Assembly (NCBI GenBank): GCA_030849465.1
Contig: JARVLF010000016.1
Span: 620,001 to 684,000 of the forward strand
DNA from: Moesziomyces globuligerus
Taxonomy: Eukaryota > Basidiomycota > Ustilaginomycetes > Ustilaginales > Ustilaginaceae
Length of the DNA: 64,000 nucleotides
Direction: 5' to 3'
Of the stretch, positions 27,613 through 39,089 are shown piece by piece. Below the pieces are notes generated by a model. That model made no database searches. It was not told the origin of the DNA and saw only the letters and a program-made list of their open reading frames with translations. The number at the start of each line of letters is the position of its first letter. Positions within the stretch are counted from its first letter, which is position 1. Made by a program: the position numbers and the translations under genes.

Positions 27613-30600
27613 GGCGGATCGATATGGACGGGTCACAATGAAGAGTTGAAGGGATGTGATGGGAGTGCGTACGAGGGGGAAGGGGGAGCGTCAGAACTTG
27701 GTCGAGAGCTTTTCTTTTGACCGCTACGAGGATCAGGGAGCGAACACATACCTAGACTCGGCGGTACTGAGAGATGAGAGGCGGGGCTCGAGTGGCGTCG
27801 GTGGAAGGGCGTCAGGCGCTGCAGTGGCGAATCGGCACCAAGGATTGCGGGGCGAGGTGCGATGCGACGACAATCACATCATCGTCGAGAATGTGCATAC
27901 ACGTAGCGGAGAGGAGGGTCGAGGGTGTTGCGTCACCAAAGGAGAAAAGAGGAGGAGGGCAAAAGGGCGATCAGTGAGCTGCTCGTGTGTCAACAATGCC
28001 TGACGAAAAGCGCTTAACGAGGCCGACGTCCAGATCTGCACTTTCTGCGGGCGGGAAGCTAGGCGGAAGAGGCGCCGGCAACGGAAGAAGACCAGGGTGC
28101 CGATCCGGTGTTGATCTCGCTGCCAGGGCAGCCTTGTGACCTGACGAGGCTATTCATGCGCGACACAGCAAGCGTCTCTGCGAGCCGGTGCGGCACTGTG
28201 CGCAGCAAAAAGCAGGCGTGGGTACAGGGCTGAGAGCCACTGGATCCGTGGCCGTTCTGTTGTGCAGTGTCAAGATGAATAGCGCGGTCCGAGCACGAAT
28301 AGGTGCCGTGCTAGGGGATGTCTGCGCCCCAACTAGCCCGAGAACGCCTTGAGATGGGGCCGCACAGCATAGCGCGGGTGGGTGCAGGGTTGGTGGAGGG
28401 TTGCGGGTTGAGATCAATGCCAGAGGCGGGCTGCGGTCGGCCAAGCTCGACAGGCCAGATCGAAAATCCAAAATAGCGACGCGGTGCTGTTCGAATTTTT
28501 CTGACCCTCGCCCCACGCCACCTGCCGCTTGTCCAGGGCTGGCTGGGAGCAGCCCAGAAAGGGGTTGTAGGCGGTCGCGCGAGCGCCGAAAGCTAGTGCC
28601 GGCATCAACGGCCCTAAGCATACTCGGTGTGCGAACGACACAGCCTAGCCCAAGCCGACTCGCTAGCAGTGCCTCGTTTGAACCAACGGCCGATTCCTCG
28701 TCGAGCGGCCATCGCGTTCGCAGGGGGAGAAGCGGCGGTGATCCGTGCTCGAGGCAACTAAGACGTGCGAAGTCCGCGACCAGTTGTCTGCGTAGACAAG
28801 GACAAGGCTGGCGGCAAGGGTGACCGACCTGAGACAGGAATGCATCTGCCGGCCGTTGAGCGCTGCAGATCGGCGCTCTGAGGCTCGATACCATCTGCCG
28901 ATCCAGTTTGCATAGCATCGAGGGAGAGAAGGAGCCGGTCACCACAGGCTAAGCACTTACCTTGCAGATCAGGTGCGAACGGACGGAGTGAGTCGGTCGT
29001 TCGGGTTGGGTCGCCAGCTAGGATAGCCCGGCGGCCTGGTTCTAGGGTAGTTTCAAGATGTCTTCGATGCGATGCGCTGAAGCCGTGTTAGGGTGGACTG
29101 AGGCGCGCAGGGCGATGGTAGAGACAATGCATAGTCATGCGAAGGTCAGCCAAAATGGTCGTGGTCCCGATAGCTTGGCTGTGGCGCAGCGGTGAGCAGC
29201 GTGGCGACGAGCCAAGGGCGGGTTGATACCTACCGAGAGCTTCCAGTGAGGAAGTTTTTGGCCGCGGCCTTTAGACGGAGATCGACAACTTGGCGTGGAA
29301 TGGTGGGCGGTGGGAGCAGTTGCGTGAGACTGCTCCTTGGGAGATGACGCTAAAGCAAAGGCTGAGACCCCGAGCGGTGTGAGCTCACAGTGTCAGCTTG
29401 ATGCTATGGAGATGTAGCGACGAATGGGGCAGGTGAATGACTCGGTGTTGGTTGGAAGTGGAAGAGCGATGGTGGAGCTTCGTCGCAGGCGAAAGTAGCG
29501 CAAGTGTCGAGCGCCCGCCGTAAAGTTTTCGCTGCTTGGCCCTCTCTCTTCTCGATTCGCAGAACACAGCAGGCGCTGCAGCCTCCGTCATCGCGGCACG
29601 AGTCGAGCGAGCATTTGCAAAGCTTCGAAACAGCGTCCGGCCAAGCGATTATTTAAAAATAACAAATTCAGACACTCCAGGAGGCACGGCCAGGCACACG
29701 CAAAACCACGCACTGCGTTGGTTTCATCTTTGCATTTCGGCTTGCTGAGCGAGGACCTGCAGCAGTTGCAGGTCATAGCAAGGTCTCACAACCGCTTGCC
29801 GAGTGTTCGCCGTAGTCGAGTCGACCAGGCGAACGGGCTAGCGACTGCGACAAGGCCATTCCTCGAGGCAGCGAGGGAGACTCCGGACTGAGCATCTGGG
29901 GCGAGGCCTGTTCGGCACCGGGAGCGGGAAAGATCCCCGCGACTGCAAGCTTAGGTGTAGATAGTCACGATCTAACTCTTTGAACAAAGATCCATCGGGG
30001 GAGATCTGTCCGATCGGCCAGCTTGCATTTCGTGCGAGTGCATCCCGACGACGCGACGCAAGTTCAAGTCAGCGGGCATTCAAGGGTGTCTCTGGCTTGA
30101 CCTGGCCTGGCTTTCACGACGCAAGGCTCGGAGGTTGCAGCGAATTTCGGGGAAAGCCTTCGGGCGGGCGCTACGAGCTCAGCTTAGCCGAGGGCGTGCA
30201 CCGCACGTTCATTGCGCCGGGCTGGCTCGAGATCTGCCACATCTCTGCCTGATGGCCTGCCAACTTGCCCAGCCTCGCTCGCCCGTCCCAGGTGCACAAT
30301 CGTCCCTTGCTCTCTTTCCGAACGGGAGATGGCAAAGGTGTCAGCGACGTCGAGGGGGAGGGTGGCAACCACGGTTGCTACCATACGACCGTTCGAGGCT
30401 CGAGTCGTGATCGGGCGGAACAGGATGTGACTGCTCCGCATCGCACCCATTCTGATCGAGTTTCGCCACACAACGGACAGAGCGATGGTCAATTGAGCTA
30501 GGTGTGATTGGTGCGCTGAGGGGGTCCAAGCTTGAAATCCAGCACCCTGCCCCAACATTAGGTTGGCTTCGGCGGAGCGCGAATGGACCACAACGCGGGC

Positions 30601-31446
30601 GGATCATCAGTGTGTGTCGCTACTGAGCCTTTTGGTCCTCGACCGCTGCACGCCATTCTAAAACTTTTTTTTTCCAAGCCTGCCAACACGCACTGCCATG
30701 CGCTCTTCGGCTAGGCTCTCACAATTTCTTCTGATTGATCTTACGCGTCAAGGGAGCAAGAAGAGGCAAGAAGAGGCTTCGGGGTGAAAGACAGAAGCCG
30801 TGCCGTGCCAAGCGATCCGCCTCTTTTTGACGTGCCAAAGTTTTCGGAGGCGGTCGCTTCGGGCATGGATTGACCCTGGCCTTGGCTAAGGTGGCCAAGC
30901 GGCCACGTCGAGAGCTGCAAAGCAAGACCCCACCCCGCGCTTCTCGTCTCGGTCTCCTTTGGGTGCCTCGAAAGATTCGGTTTCGGCGACCTCTGAGCCA
31001 GGCTGCTCGTGCGTGGCTCGCCAAATCCTGCAGCCAGACGTTCGCGCCAGTGGCTGACCTCCGCTTGCTGCCTGGAGCCGTGCACAGTGCGTTCCACTTC
31101 GGGTGGAAACCCTTGATTGTGAGTGGGCGTACAGTCCAGTCCAGTAGCTCTGCCAGGCGGCCCTATCCGCGAGTGCTATCAGCCCTGCGTTGCTCCGATG
31201 CCAGCCCTCAACTCACGCCTCCCCTTGGAAAATTTGCCCCCATCCCCCACCGCCGAGAGAGAGACTGTGCTTCAGAGCAAAGAGAGGCAACACGGTCGCA
31301 GCTGCCATCAAAAGTATTAAGCGCCGTCGAACACGACACCTTCCTTGTTTCCTTCACGCCACCCAACTCTAGCTCACCCATCCCATCGGCTGTCCCCACC
31401 CCACCCTCCGGCCATCCACCCAACCACTCGTCCACGACTTGCAATC
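27613..31446. other. 3.8-kb gene-poor divergent region between ODC and the desaturase
   Basis: There is no frame with domain support or lineage-typical codon use. The longest (263 codons, minus, 28154-28945) has Arg/Ser/Pro-rich shadow-like composition. The 450 bp before the desaturase ATG are C-rich (CACCCCACCCTCC and similar), as in a leader. A local A/T-rich block lies at 29648-29670. No tRNA or element ends were seen. Confidence 0.45.
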
Positions 31447-32916
31447 ATGTCGTCCGCAGTGGCTGCCAACGTCACCGCTGCCGGTCAGCGCGCTGGCAAG
31501 AAGTCGGCTTCGGCCACCTCCGACAAGGCTGCCAAGCTCGAGAACGTCCGTTACTCGCACCGCAAGGCAGCTGCCTACGACGAGAAGGACATCCCCACCT
31601 TCGAGGTGCCCTCCTTCACCGTCAAGGACCTGCTCTCTGCTATCCCTGCCCACTGCTTCGAGCGCTCCGCGTTCAAGTCGTTCACCTACGTCTTTGCCGA
31701 CTTTGCCATGATCGCCGCGCTCGGCTTTGCCGCATCCTTCATCGACCCCACCGTCGCCACCACCTTCTCCAGCCTCAAGTCCAACGCCCTCTCTCCCTAC
31801 GTCTCGATCGGTGTCCAGCAGGCCGTCGCCCGCTTCGCCGCCTGGTCCGTCTACTGGATCCTCCAGGGCATGGTCTTCACTGGCGTCTGGGTCATTGCCC
31901 ACGAATGCGGTCACCAGAGCTTCAGCGAGAGCAAGACGCTCAACAATGCTGTCGGCTGGGTCCTTCACTCGGCTCTTCTCGTCCCCTACCACTCGTGGCG
32001 CATCTCGCACGCCCGTCACCACGCTGCCACTGGTCACCTTACTCGTGACGAGGTCTTCGTTCCCCGTACCCGATCCCAGCGTGGTCGTCTCCCCCTCCAG
32101 CCCGCTCCCAAGTCCGGCGATGACTCCAACGACGAGGATGCCGTCGAGAAGGAGGTCGGTGCTCCCAACGTTGACGAGACCTGGGGCGAGTGGCTCGCCG
32201 AGGTGCTTGAGGACGCGCCTCTCTACAACCTCACCTACATCTTCGTCCAGCAGCTCCTTGGCTGGCCCCTCTACCTCCTCAAGAACGCTTCCGGCCAGCT
32301 CCACTACCCCAAGTTCACCAACCACTTCAACCCCGATGCCATCATCTTTGACAAGCGTCACCGCTCCCAGATCATCGTCTCGGACATCGGCATCGCTATC
32401 ACTCTCAGCGCTCTGACCGCTTGGGGCATGCTCTCCAAGGGCGGTTTCACCGAGGTCTTCCGCTACTACGTCATCCCCTACTTCTTCTGCAACCACTGGC
32501 TCGTGATGATCACCTACCTCCAGCACACCGACCCTGCGCTGCCTCACTACAAGGCCGAGGCCTGGACCTTCCCCCGTGGTGCTCTCTGCACCATCGACCG
32601 CAACTGGCTCGGCCCTGTCGGTCCTTACCTCTTCCACGGTATCGCCGAGACCCACGTGCTCCACCACGTCTCGAGCAAGATCCCCCACTACAATGCTTGG
32701 GAGGCTACCGAGGCGCTCAAGGCTCGTCTCGGCCAGCACTACGTGAAGAGCACCGAGAACGTCTTCGTTTCGCTCTGGAAGAGCATCAACACCTGCAAGT
32801 ACGTCGACGAGAACGACCAGGTCGCTTTCTACCGCACCATCGACGGCGTTCCCCACCGTGTCATCTCGCCCGACAGCGCTTACGCCTCGGACTCGGGCAT
32901 CGCCATGTCCGAGTAA
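31447..32916 (+). CDS. FAD2: Delta-12 (oleate) fatty-acid desaturase
   Basis: An ER-membrane di-iron enzyme that converts oleoyl to linoleoyl chains. The 489-aa protein has the three His boxes of the FAD2 group: HECGH at 152-156, HARHH at 188-192 (followed by AATGH), and HVLHH at 403-407. Between them are two pairs of membrane segments (AMIAALGFAASF-type and SDIGIAITLSALTAWG-type stretches). The HECGHQ first box and HVLHH third box fit delta-12 more than front-end desaturases; a delta-15 or bifunctional activity cannot be excluded by motif. An acidic insert after box 2 (SGDDSNDEDAVEKEVG) lies in the cytosolic loop. The start ATG follows a CAATC context. There are no introns in the coding part. 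Confidence 0.94.
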   Translation: MSSAVAANVTAAGQRAGKKSASATSDKAAKLENVRYSHRKAAAYDEKDIPTFEVPSFTVKDLLSAIPAHCFERSAFKSFTYVFADFAMIAALGFAASFIDPTVATTFSSLKSNALSPYVSIGVQQAVARFAAWSVYWILQGMVFTGVWVIAHECGHQSFSESKTLNNAVGWVLHSALLVPYHSWRISHARHHAATGHLTRDEVFVPRTRSQRGRLPLQPAPKSGDDSNDEDAVEKEVGAPNVDETWGEWLAEVLEDAPLYNLTYIFVQQLLGWPLYLLKNASGQLHYPKFTNHFNPDAIIFDKRHRSQIIVSDIGIAITLSALTAWGMLSKGGFTEVFRYYVIPYFFCNHWLVMITYLQHTDPALPHYKAEAWTFPRGALCTIDRNWLGPVGPYLFHGIAETHVLHHVSSKIPHYNAWEATEALKARLGQHYVKSTENVFVSLWKSINTCKYVDENDQVAFYRTIDGVPHRVISPDSAYASDSGIAMSE

Positions 32917-33364
32917 ATGGCACGCTTGTCGCGCCTGTTTTTGGCCGTAAGATTCGTTCGAAGCTTCTGGCCGACCCTTGCGACGTGCACCCATCTTATC
33001 CTCCCTTAGAATCTTGATTCACCCATCCACAGCTCTGGCTTGCTCGTGGTCTTGTACACTGGCCAGAGCCTTCTCGGCACACTCACTTGTAGATGGTCTT
33101 TTTCGAATACTTCCCTTCTCTTGCCGATCGAGTGCATTTGTCTTGTCCAGAAAGCGCCCAAGCAACAAGGTGGATGCAGCGAGAATTTCATGCTTGTCCG
33201 TCGAAGATCGGGGAAAGGTCATCGCGAATCGGCCGAGAATTATTGCTTCCAGCCTCCACACAGACGAACCAACATACGTCGTGGCATCCGTCTTTCCGCT
33301 GCTCCCTCTCGAGACATCATCTCGACTTGACCATGGCTGAGAAGCTTAGACTCGGGGCGTGACG
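32917..33364. other. Short intergenic region
   Basis: This 448-bp stretch lies between the desaturase stop and the G-patch protein start on the same strand. It should hold the desaturase 3' region and the G-patch gene promoter; no gene is supported. Confidence 0.45.
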
Positions 33365-35758
33365 ATGGCAACAGACCGGCTGCGTCGGCGCCTACGCGAT
33401 GTCGACCCTCACGAGCTCCGTGGGCTATCGGACAACTTCTGCCTCATCGGTACACCTCTTCCGGACCTCAGCGCGAAAAAGGATGCAAACGAGCTCAAAC
33501 CGATCTGGCAACAAGAAGCTCGCGATGCGCAAGGTCGGCGGCGCTTCCACGGCGCCTTCACGGGCGGCTTTTCGGCGGGATACTTCAACACAGTCGGGTC
33601 CAAGGAAGGCTGGACCCCAGCTTCGTTCCGCTCATCGCGCAAAGACAGACATGCAGGCCAAGCTGGAAGCCACATTCCATCGAGGCCAGAAGACTTTATG
33701 GATGACGAGGACCTTGAGGACCGAAAGGCCGCTCAGACAATCGCGCCGAACAAGGCCTTCGGTACAGCACATGCGGATAGCTTGGTCGCTGGACTCCGCA
33801 CAGCCGATCCAAAGGGCGGCTCAGACCCTCTGCTCAACAGCCTTGGGCTTGGTGGTGTCGAGAGCCTCGGGTTCAAGCTGCTTCGACGTATGGGGTGGAA
33901 GGATGGTCAGGGCCTGGGTCCTAGAGTAGACGCGAGGAAGAAAGCGCGCCTTGAGAGCTTGATCGCCACGGCGCCTGGTTCGGCCCTGGCCACCTCGTCG
34001 GCGGTCACGCTCGAGGACCTGAAGCACCTCTATGCGCCGCCAGCCACGCCGATGCTTTCGTTGGCGAGTCGCGGCGGTCGCAGTGGACCTGGGTACGAGG
34101 AGAAGCCAAGTTCGAACCAGGCTCTTCGAGCCGGGTATGGCATGCCACAGGCGAGCAACGAAGAGATGCCCTCGGTTGGAACATCTGATGATGTCTGGCC
34201 TGACGGACGAGCCATGCTGGCTGGATTCCGACTTGAATCGCAATCGCTTCCTTCCGCGCCCGTATTTGCGGCTTTGCAGGCACCGCCCGACTGGAAACCA
34301 GATCCGAGCAGGATCTGGGCACACATGGCTGGGGTGGAAGCAAAAGCGCCGACGCGCTCCGCCACTACCACAGCATCGGCTGCAGAGCGCGGCCGGCTCC
34401 TCGGAGAGGCAAAGATGCCCGGACCGCCACCCAACATCGCCGCATTCCTCTCTGCGAAAGCACGTGAGCGGCTTGCTGCCGATCCGAATGCATCGCTCCC
34501 TGCTACTCAAGCGGCATCCACTTTTTCAGCGTCGCCCGCTCCAGAATATGTCTCGGCCCCTCGACTAGATGTGGCGACCGCCAAGTCAGCTCTACAAGGC
34601 TTCGCTCCCTTCGGCACGGAACCCAGGAAACAAGAGAGGTATCTCGGGTTTCTTCGTAGCCAACTGGAGCCTGCATCGGAGGATGCGCGGCGTCTTCGCG
34701 TGCCCGAGCACATGACGGCCGAGCAGTTCTCGCAAGAGCTGCGCGACTTTGCTACGAGCGCGGCGGTGTCCCGGCCGATGAGCTCGGCGATTGCGAGTCG
34801 TTTCACGGCGGCGAGTGCGGCGGTCATGGCGCACGAGACGAGCGCTACGGCGGCCACACCGGGTCTGCGTCAGCCTATGCCTGCGGCAGCATCGACGTCG
34901 GCGGCTGAAGAGAAAGGCGACGAGCGTGCGGCGGAAGAGGAGCTCTCGATCGCACAGCGCGCAGCAAGGATGAACAACTTCGGACACCTGACACGCACGG
35001 TAGAGGCGTGGGCTCCGCCTAGGTTGCTGTGCAAGCGCTTCGGCGTGCCTGAACCCGCGACGACGCGGAAGAGACGAAACGAAGAGGATGCGGCGGATGC
35101 ATCGAGCAAAGCGCCAAGGTTCGACAACGATGAAGATGATCCGTTTTACGGCTCGACAAGGTCGTCCAAGGGCAAATCGAGTGGACTGCGTGTCGACCAG
35201 CATTGGGAGCGCAATAAAGAGCAGCTGAAGGCGCTTGCTGCTGGGCCGACTCCGCTTTCAATGGATGCGCAACGCAACAACGCAAGCACCTCGGTCAAAG
35301 GCGAGGGTAATGCAGATGGCTGGGATGCAGAGACGACCGAACAGGTCGGCATGGGGGAGGACGAGCGCCAGGGCCGCGACACACTCACGTACGTCAAACC
35401 CTCCATCGACGTATACAAGGCCATCTTTGCCTCGGACGAGGAAGGCTCGGGCTCGGAAGATGCCGCCGCGAAGCCGGCGCGCAGCACCGTCGCCAAGCCG
35501 AAACTGCAGGATCCAGCCTCAGGCTCCGGCGTCGTGTTCCAAGCCCGTGCCAAGAGCCAAGCTCCTCAAGCACCTCAGGACAGAGACGCTCCGCCGGTCA
35601 AGCGAAAGAAGTCAAAATCGTCCAAGACGGCATCCAAGTCACTGCTCACGTTTGACCTCGATGAGGCCGATGCTGGAACCGATGTCCCGCGACAGAGCGA
35701 GCCGACTGCGAGCAAAGCCAAGCTTAAGGGTCGCACGCGTGCTTCGGACCTGTTCTGA
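33365..35758 (+). CDS. GPATCH1-like G-patch RNA-processing protein
   Basis: A nuclear protein of the GPATCH1/TOUGH family, associated with spliceosomes. The G-patch is the type that activates DEAH helicases. The 797-aa product has the family's N-terminal DUF1604-like domain (about residues 28-120: LIGTPLPDLSAKKD ... FHGAFTGGFSAGYFNTVGSKEGWTP, then RPEDFMDDEDL). The G-patch follows at about 172-210 (GFKLLRRMGWKDGQGLGPR). Another conserved block near 415-440 (PFGTEPRKQERYLGFL) is typical of the family, and the C terminus is charged and disordered with Lys/Arg clusters. The start is the first ATG (MATDRLRRR). The C-terminal half has many mixed-charge Ser repeats. Confidence in the family is high; the exact helicase partner is unknown. 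Confidence 0.9.
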   Translation: MATDRLRRRLRDVDPHELRGLSDNFCLIGTPLPDLSAKKDANELKPIWQQEARDAQGRRRFHGAFTGGFSAGYFNTVGSKEGWTPASFRSSRKDRHAGQAGSHIPSRPEDFMDDEDLEDRKAAQTIAPNKAFGTAHADSLVAGLRTADPKGGSDPLLNSLGLGGVESLGFKLLRRMGWKDGQGLGPRVDARKKARLESLIATAPGSALATSSAVTLEDLKHLYAPPATPMLSLASRGGRSGPGYEEKPSSNQALRAGYGMPQASNEEMPSVGTSDDVWPDGRAMLAGFRLESQSLPSAPVFAALQAPPDWKPDPSRIWAHMAGVEAKAPTRSATTTASAAERGRLLGEAKMPGPPPNIAAFLSAKARERLAADPNASLPATQAASTFSASPAPEYVSAPRLDVATAKSALQGFAPFGTEPRKQERYLGFLRSQLEPASEDARRLRVPEHMTAEQFSQELRDFATSAAVSRPMSSAIASRFTAASAAVMAHETSATAATPGLRQPMPAAASTSAAEEKGDERAAEEELSIAQRAARMNNFGHLTRTVEAWAPPRLLCKRFGVPEPATTRKRRNEEDAADASSKAPRFDNDEDDPFYGSTRSSKGKSSGLRVDQHWERNKEQLKALAAGPTPLSMDAQRNNASTSVKGEGNADGWDAETTEQVGMGEDERQGRDTLTYVKPSIDVYKAIFASDEEGSGSEDAAAKPARSTVAKPKLQDPASGSGVVFQARAKSQAPQAPQDRDAPPVKRKKSKSSKTASKSLLTFDLDEADAGTDVPRQSEPTASKAKLKGRTRASDLF

Positions 35759-35875
35759 TCGCTCCATCGGAACAACTACACCCTTGCTGCCAATGTCAAG
35801 CCGGCTTTTTACATTTTGTACGTCGTGGATATGATGCGGGCTTAAGCTGATTATCTGCTGGTATGCATGGCGGAG

Positions 35876-36736
35876 CTAGAATCTAACTGAATCGGCAGTG
35901 TTGTCGGAAGCGAGCCTAGGAAAGAGCATGCTATAGCGCAAGTCTGGATTCTTTAACGCAGAGATATCCTCGGGTCGGAGCAGCGTTGGTGAGGTTGGTA
36001 GTCGTAATGGAAGCAACGGGCCCGGTGTCGGGAAGTGCAAGTTCATGGGGCTTTCTTCCGGAAACATGTCACGCTCGAGGATGCTCGATGCTCTGCTTGG
36101 TTCGACCAAGCAGCCCCTCTCGTACTCGTCGTCGGCTCCGCCACCAAATGACGCCGAGCTCGGTGGGGTCAGCTCTTCGAAGGATGCGTATTCGTTGTCG
36201 ACCAAAGCCGACATCCAGTCGGAGCTCCGTCGCACGTCCAAGGCCTTGGGATGGCTTGAACAGCGCGGGAGTTCCAAACTGTCTTCGTGAGAAGCAGCCT
36301 CTGGGAAAGGGATCTTGGACTCCTCTTCCTCACTTTCGGGCCGATTCGTCGGATGTGGCTCCTGGATCTCTTGCTTCTGTGTTGAGCAGGGGAAGCTGTG
36401 CTCGCTCGGGTCGGATAGGCAGAAGGAGGGCGTCGAGTCGCAGCGCGCGTGGATGCTCTCGAAGGCGCGGTCGTGTCTGTCGGTGGTGTCCGAGAGGCTG
36501 AAGTTGCTACTCCGCGGCGAGCAAGCTGGCACCGACGCACTCGTGTCTACGGAAGAAGCGGACGAGGTGGAAAAGAGGCTCTTGCTGCGGCTGACCAAAG
36601 TCAAGGCGCGACGAGAGAAGGAGGTGGTGCGCGAGCGTTGCTTTTGCCTTCTGACCGGAATCAAGACCGGCTCACCCTCGGCGTGGGCCTTAGAGGAAGC
36701 ACTCTGCACGGTAGGAATGAAGCCAAGGCCATCCAT
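35876..36736 (-). CDS. Ser-rich hypothetical protein, 286 aa
   Basis: An ATG-initiated frame convergent with the G-patch gene, with 117 bp between the stops. The product is rich in Ser, Pro and acidic residues and has no signal peptide or membrane segment. It has a basic N-terminal block (PVRRQKQRSRTTSFSRRALT), phospho-type motifs (RRSSDWMSALVDNEYASF, SSILERDMFPEESP) and a Pro-rich stretch near the end (TPGPLLPLRLPTSPTLL). The RSSDWM-LVDNEYASFEELTPP segment looks like a conserved linear motif. I do not recognise a family. Composition and length favour a real, fast-evolving regulatory protein over a chance frame. Confidence 0.6.
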   Translation of the reverse strand: MDGLGFIPTVQSASSKAHAEGEPVLIPVRRQKQRSRTTSFSRRALTLVSRSKSLFSTSSASSVDTSASVPACSPRSSNFSLSDTTDRHDRAFESIHARCDSTPSFCLSDPSEHSFPCSTQKQEIQEPHPTNRPESEEEESKIPFPEAASHEDSLELPRCSSHPKALDVRRSSDWMSALVDNEYASFEELTPPSSASFGGGADDEYERGCLVEPSRASSILERDMFPEESPMNLHFPTPGPLLPLRLPTSPTLLRPEDISALKNPDLRYSMLFPRLASDNTADSVRF

Positions 36737-39089
36737 GTCGACAAGGTTGGTTCCTGAGGCTTTCGGGGTCGAGTCGCAATTAGTGAGGCAAGGTCATCTC
36801 CAGCGCTTCTGCAAGGCCTAGGATGCGCTCTTATAGTACGGTTGGCCATGGATACGTGCGCCTGCGGTGCGCTTATTAGGCTGAGTCCATCTTTGCGTCT
36901 TGGAACCGAAGCGACAGAAATGAATCGAGATGAAGTGGGACGACGCAGCCTCATGAAGCGGGTTTGCTGGGAATGGCCCTCCAATCGAAAGCGCATGCGG
37001 ACGACGCTCGACATGATTCGACCGTGGTCTCACTTTCTCCCCACTTTACCACAAAATTTGTCTCAGAGTCATTCACACGTCGACCGCAGTCCACAGAAAG
37101 AGCAAGGCTCGTGCGGCAGAACGCTATCAGCTAGGCTACCACGAGAGAAGAAGTCTACGAGGGGGTCGGAGGCTGGCAGCTTCTTCTTCGAGATCCATTC
37201 AGCTCGATGCTGATTTGATGGTGGTCTCATACGCAGAATTGACAGACGCAATACTACACATGCACTACTCCTCCTCATCAATCCTGCTTGGTGGACTCGA
37301 AGCGAAGAAAAGTCGAAATGAAGGCAATTGTTTGTGTCGGAAGAAAAGAGGCAGCATCTTGCTGGGAGGGGTGAGGAGACGCTTCTCGAAGGTGGGTGGA
37401 TGGCGATGCGAAACGACGCTTTAGGAGTCGTTGGCAGCAGCGCGCGATCTCGGCGACCACGGGGCCAATGAGGCGAAGGGCGGGGTTTGAACACCAACCC
37501 ACGGGTTGAGAGCCAAGCAGAAGCAATTCTGTCACGATGCTGTCGACGTGATGGGATGACGATCGCATGCGCATGAAGCCGAGGAATTTCAGATCCCACC
37601 ATGGACCAGCTTCGCACTCTCGTCTTGCCAGATGATGGCAGCGGTGCCGGCAAGCGAGCCTGCAGACAGCAGCTAGAAAACAAGAAAAGACAGAAATCGA
37701 CGCTAAGGGAGGTCGAGAGGCGCTTGCATGCAGGCGCAGCATTTCGCTTACGGAGAGCGACCAGATCAGCCGGCCTCAGCTCCGCTGCCAAACGCCATCG
37801 GCCTCATCGGCCTGAGCACGAGCAGAGACGACTTCCGGACTCAAGCGCAGCCGAGGATGTGCATCCAGCTTTGGGCAGGTGAGGTACATGCAGTACCTGC
37901 CGCTGTCCGTTCGCCGATGAAGGTACCAGCGGCTCCGATCGTGCCTCGTCGAGACCGACGCCACATGATCCTAGTTCCCCTCGGATGTGCCGCCGATATT
38001 GGAGCGGGCCAAGTGTAGATTCGGATGATCCGAAGAGTGTGAGCGCCGTGGCAACCGGAAGCTTCGATAGAAGATGAGCGTCCTCTTGGACCGCCGCTGT
38101 AAAGTGCGCACGGCAAGGCGGCTCAATTTGGAACTCGGGGTTGCACCGACGGTCCGCGCCCAACCTTGAATTTGGCAAGTGCTGGGCGAGGGGGAGAAAA
38201 GCATGCACGCTGCGGTTGATTCGAGCGCTGATGCACTAAGCGAGACATCGGCCGCACATGAGCGGGAGCGCATGCGAAGAAAAGATCAACACTGCAGCTG
38301 CATGTCTGACCCTGAATTTTGCTCGCAGCGTTGGCACGCCCTGGCGCGGCAACACCCACACGGCGTGCAACCCAGCAAGGGGACGAAACGCTTGGCTCGC
38401 TCCTCGCTGCTTTGCGCCATCCTGGCTCGCAGCCTCCGTGCGCTCGCTGGGCGACCACAGTCTTGAATGCTTGAGCCACGCCACATTCGCAGGTTCAAGA
38501 TTGCCTGCGCATAGGGCCGCCGATGCGGATCCCGGCGCCGCCCGCATGGCAGCACTTCATTACAACAATTAATCACCGGATGCGCGGCCGCACCATGCAT
38601 GCTTGGCTGCGCCTTCCCCCCTTTGCTACGCTTCTCCGCACACTGTCCGCTAAAGTGTCAGCGGCAGTGCGCTTGTGCCGTCTTCCGACCAGACAAGTTC
38701 GGCTCAGCAAGTGCCGCTAGCCTAGCCGACAGAAACCTCGAGATGCTTGCCGCCGCTCGCCTCTCCTCGGCTACGCCTCAATCATTGCTCGACCCCATCT
38801 CGATGCCTTGAGCGCCTCCAGCCCCTTCACTCGATGTTCCTCCGCCGTCATTCACTTCCCTCTCTTCCGCAGGAGCATGTCTGTCCATCCAGCTTCGCCA
38901 TCTCTCTCGACACTTGGCCAAGCTCGAACTCTCCTTGAAACTCTGGGCTCCCACTGCCATGGGCCGGTGATACTCGCTTGAGCCAGCTCACCACCCCGTA
39001 CAGAGGAGGACCACTGGAGCATCTGCGCTCAAACTCACTCTCGCCCGCGCTTCCTGCTGCTCTATCTTGCGAATACGACACTTCTCAGC
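36737..39089. other. 2.35-kb region without a supported gene
   Basis: Frames on both strands are short and shadow-like; the longest (240 codons, minus, 37069-37791) has no domain and mixed codon use. It probably contains the promoters of the divergent neighbours at 36736 and 39090. The last 250 bp are C/T-rich as in a leader. Confidence 0.45.

Noticed and set aside
26050..27720. A 556-codon plus-strand frame over ornithine decarboxylase
   Set aside because: The same third-position effect; it is Val/Glu/Arg-rich without motifs, while the minus strand has every ODC motif.
28154..28945. A 263-codon minus-strand frame upstream of ODC
   Set aside because: Shadow-like composition, no domain and no clear codon bias; not enough to call a gene.
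31369..32994. A 541-codon antisense frame over the desaturase
   Set aside because: Composition shadow (Val/Asp/Gly/Glu) of the well-supported sense gene.
37069..37791. A 240-codon minus-strand frame
   Set aside because: No domain and Arg/Ser/Leu-rich with mixed codon use; overlaps several other equally open frames.
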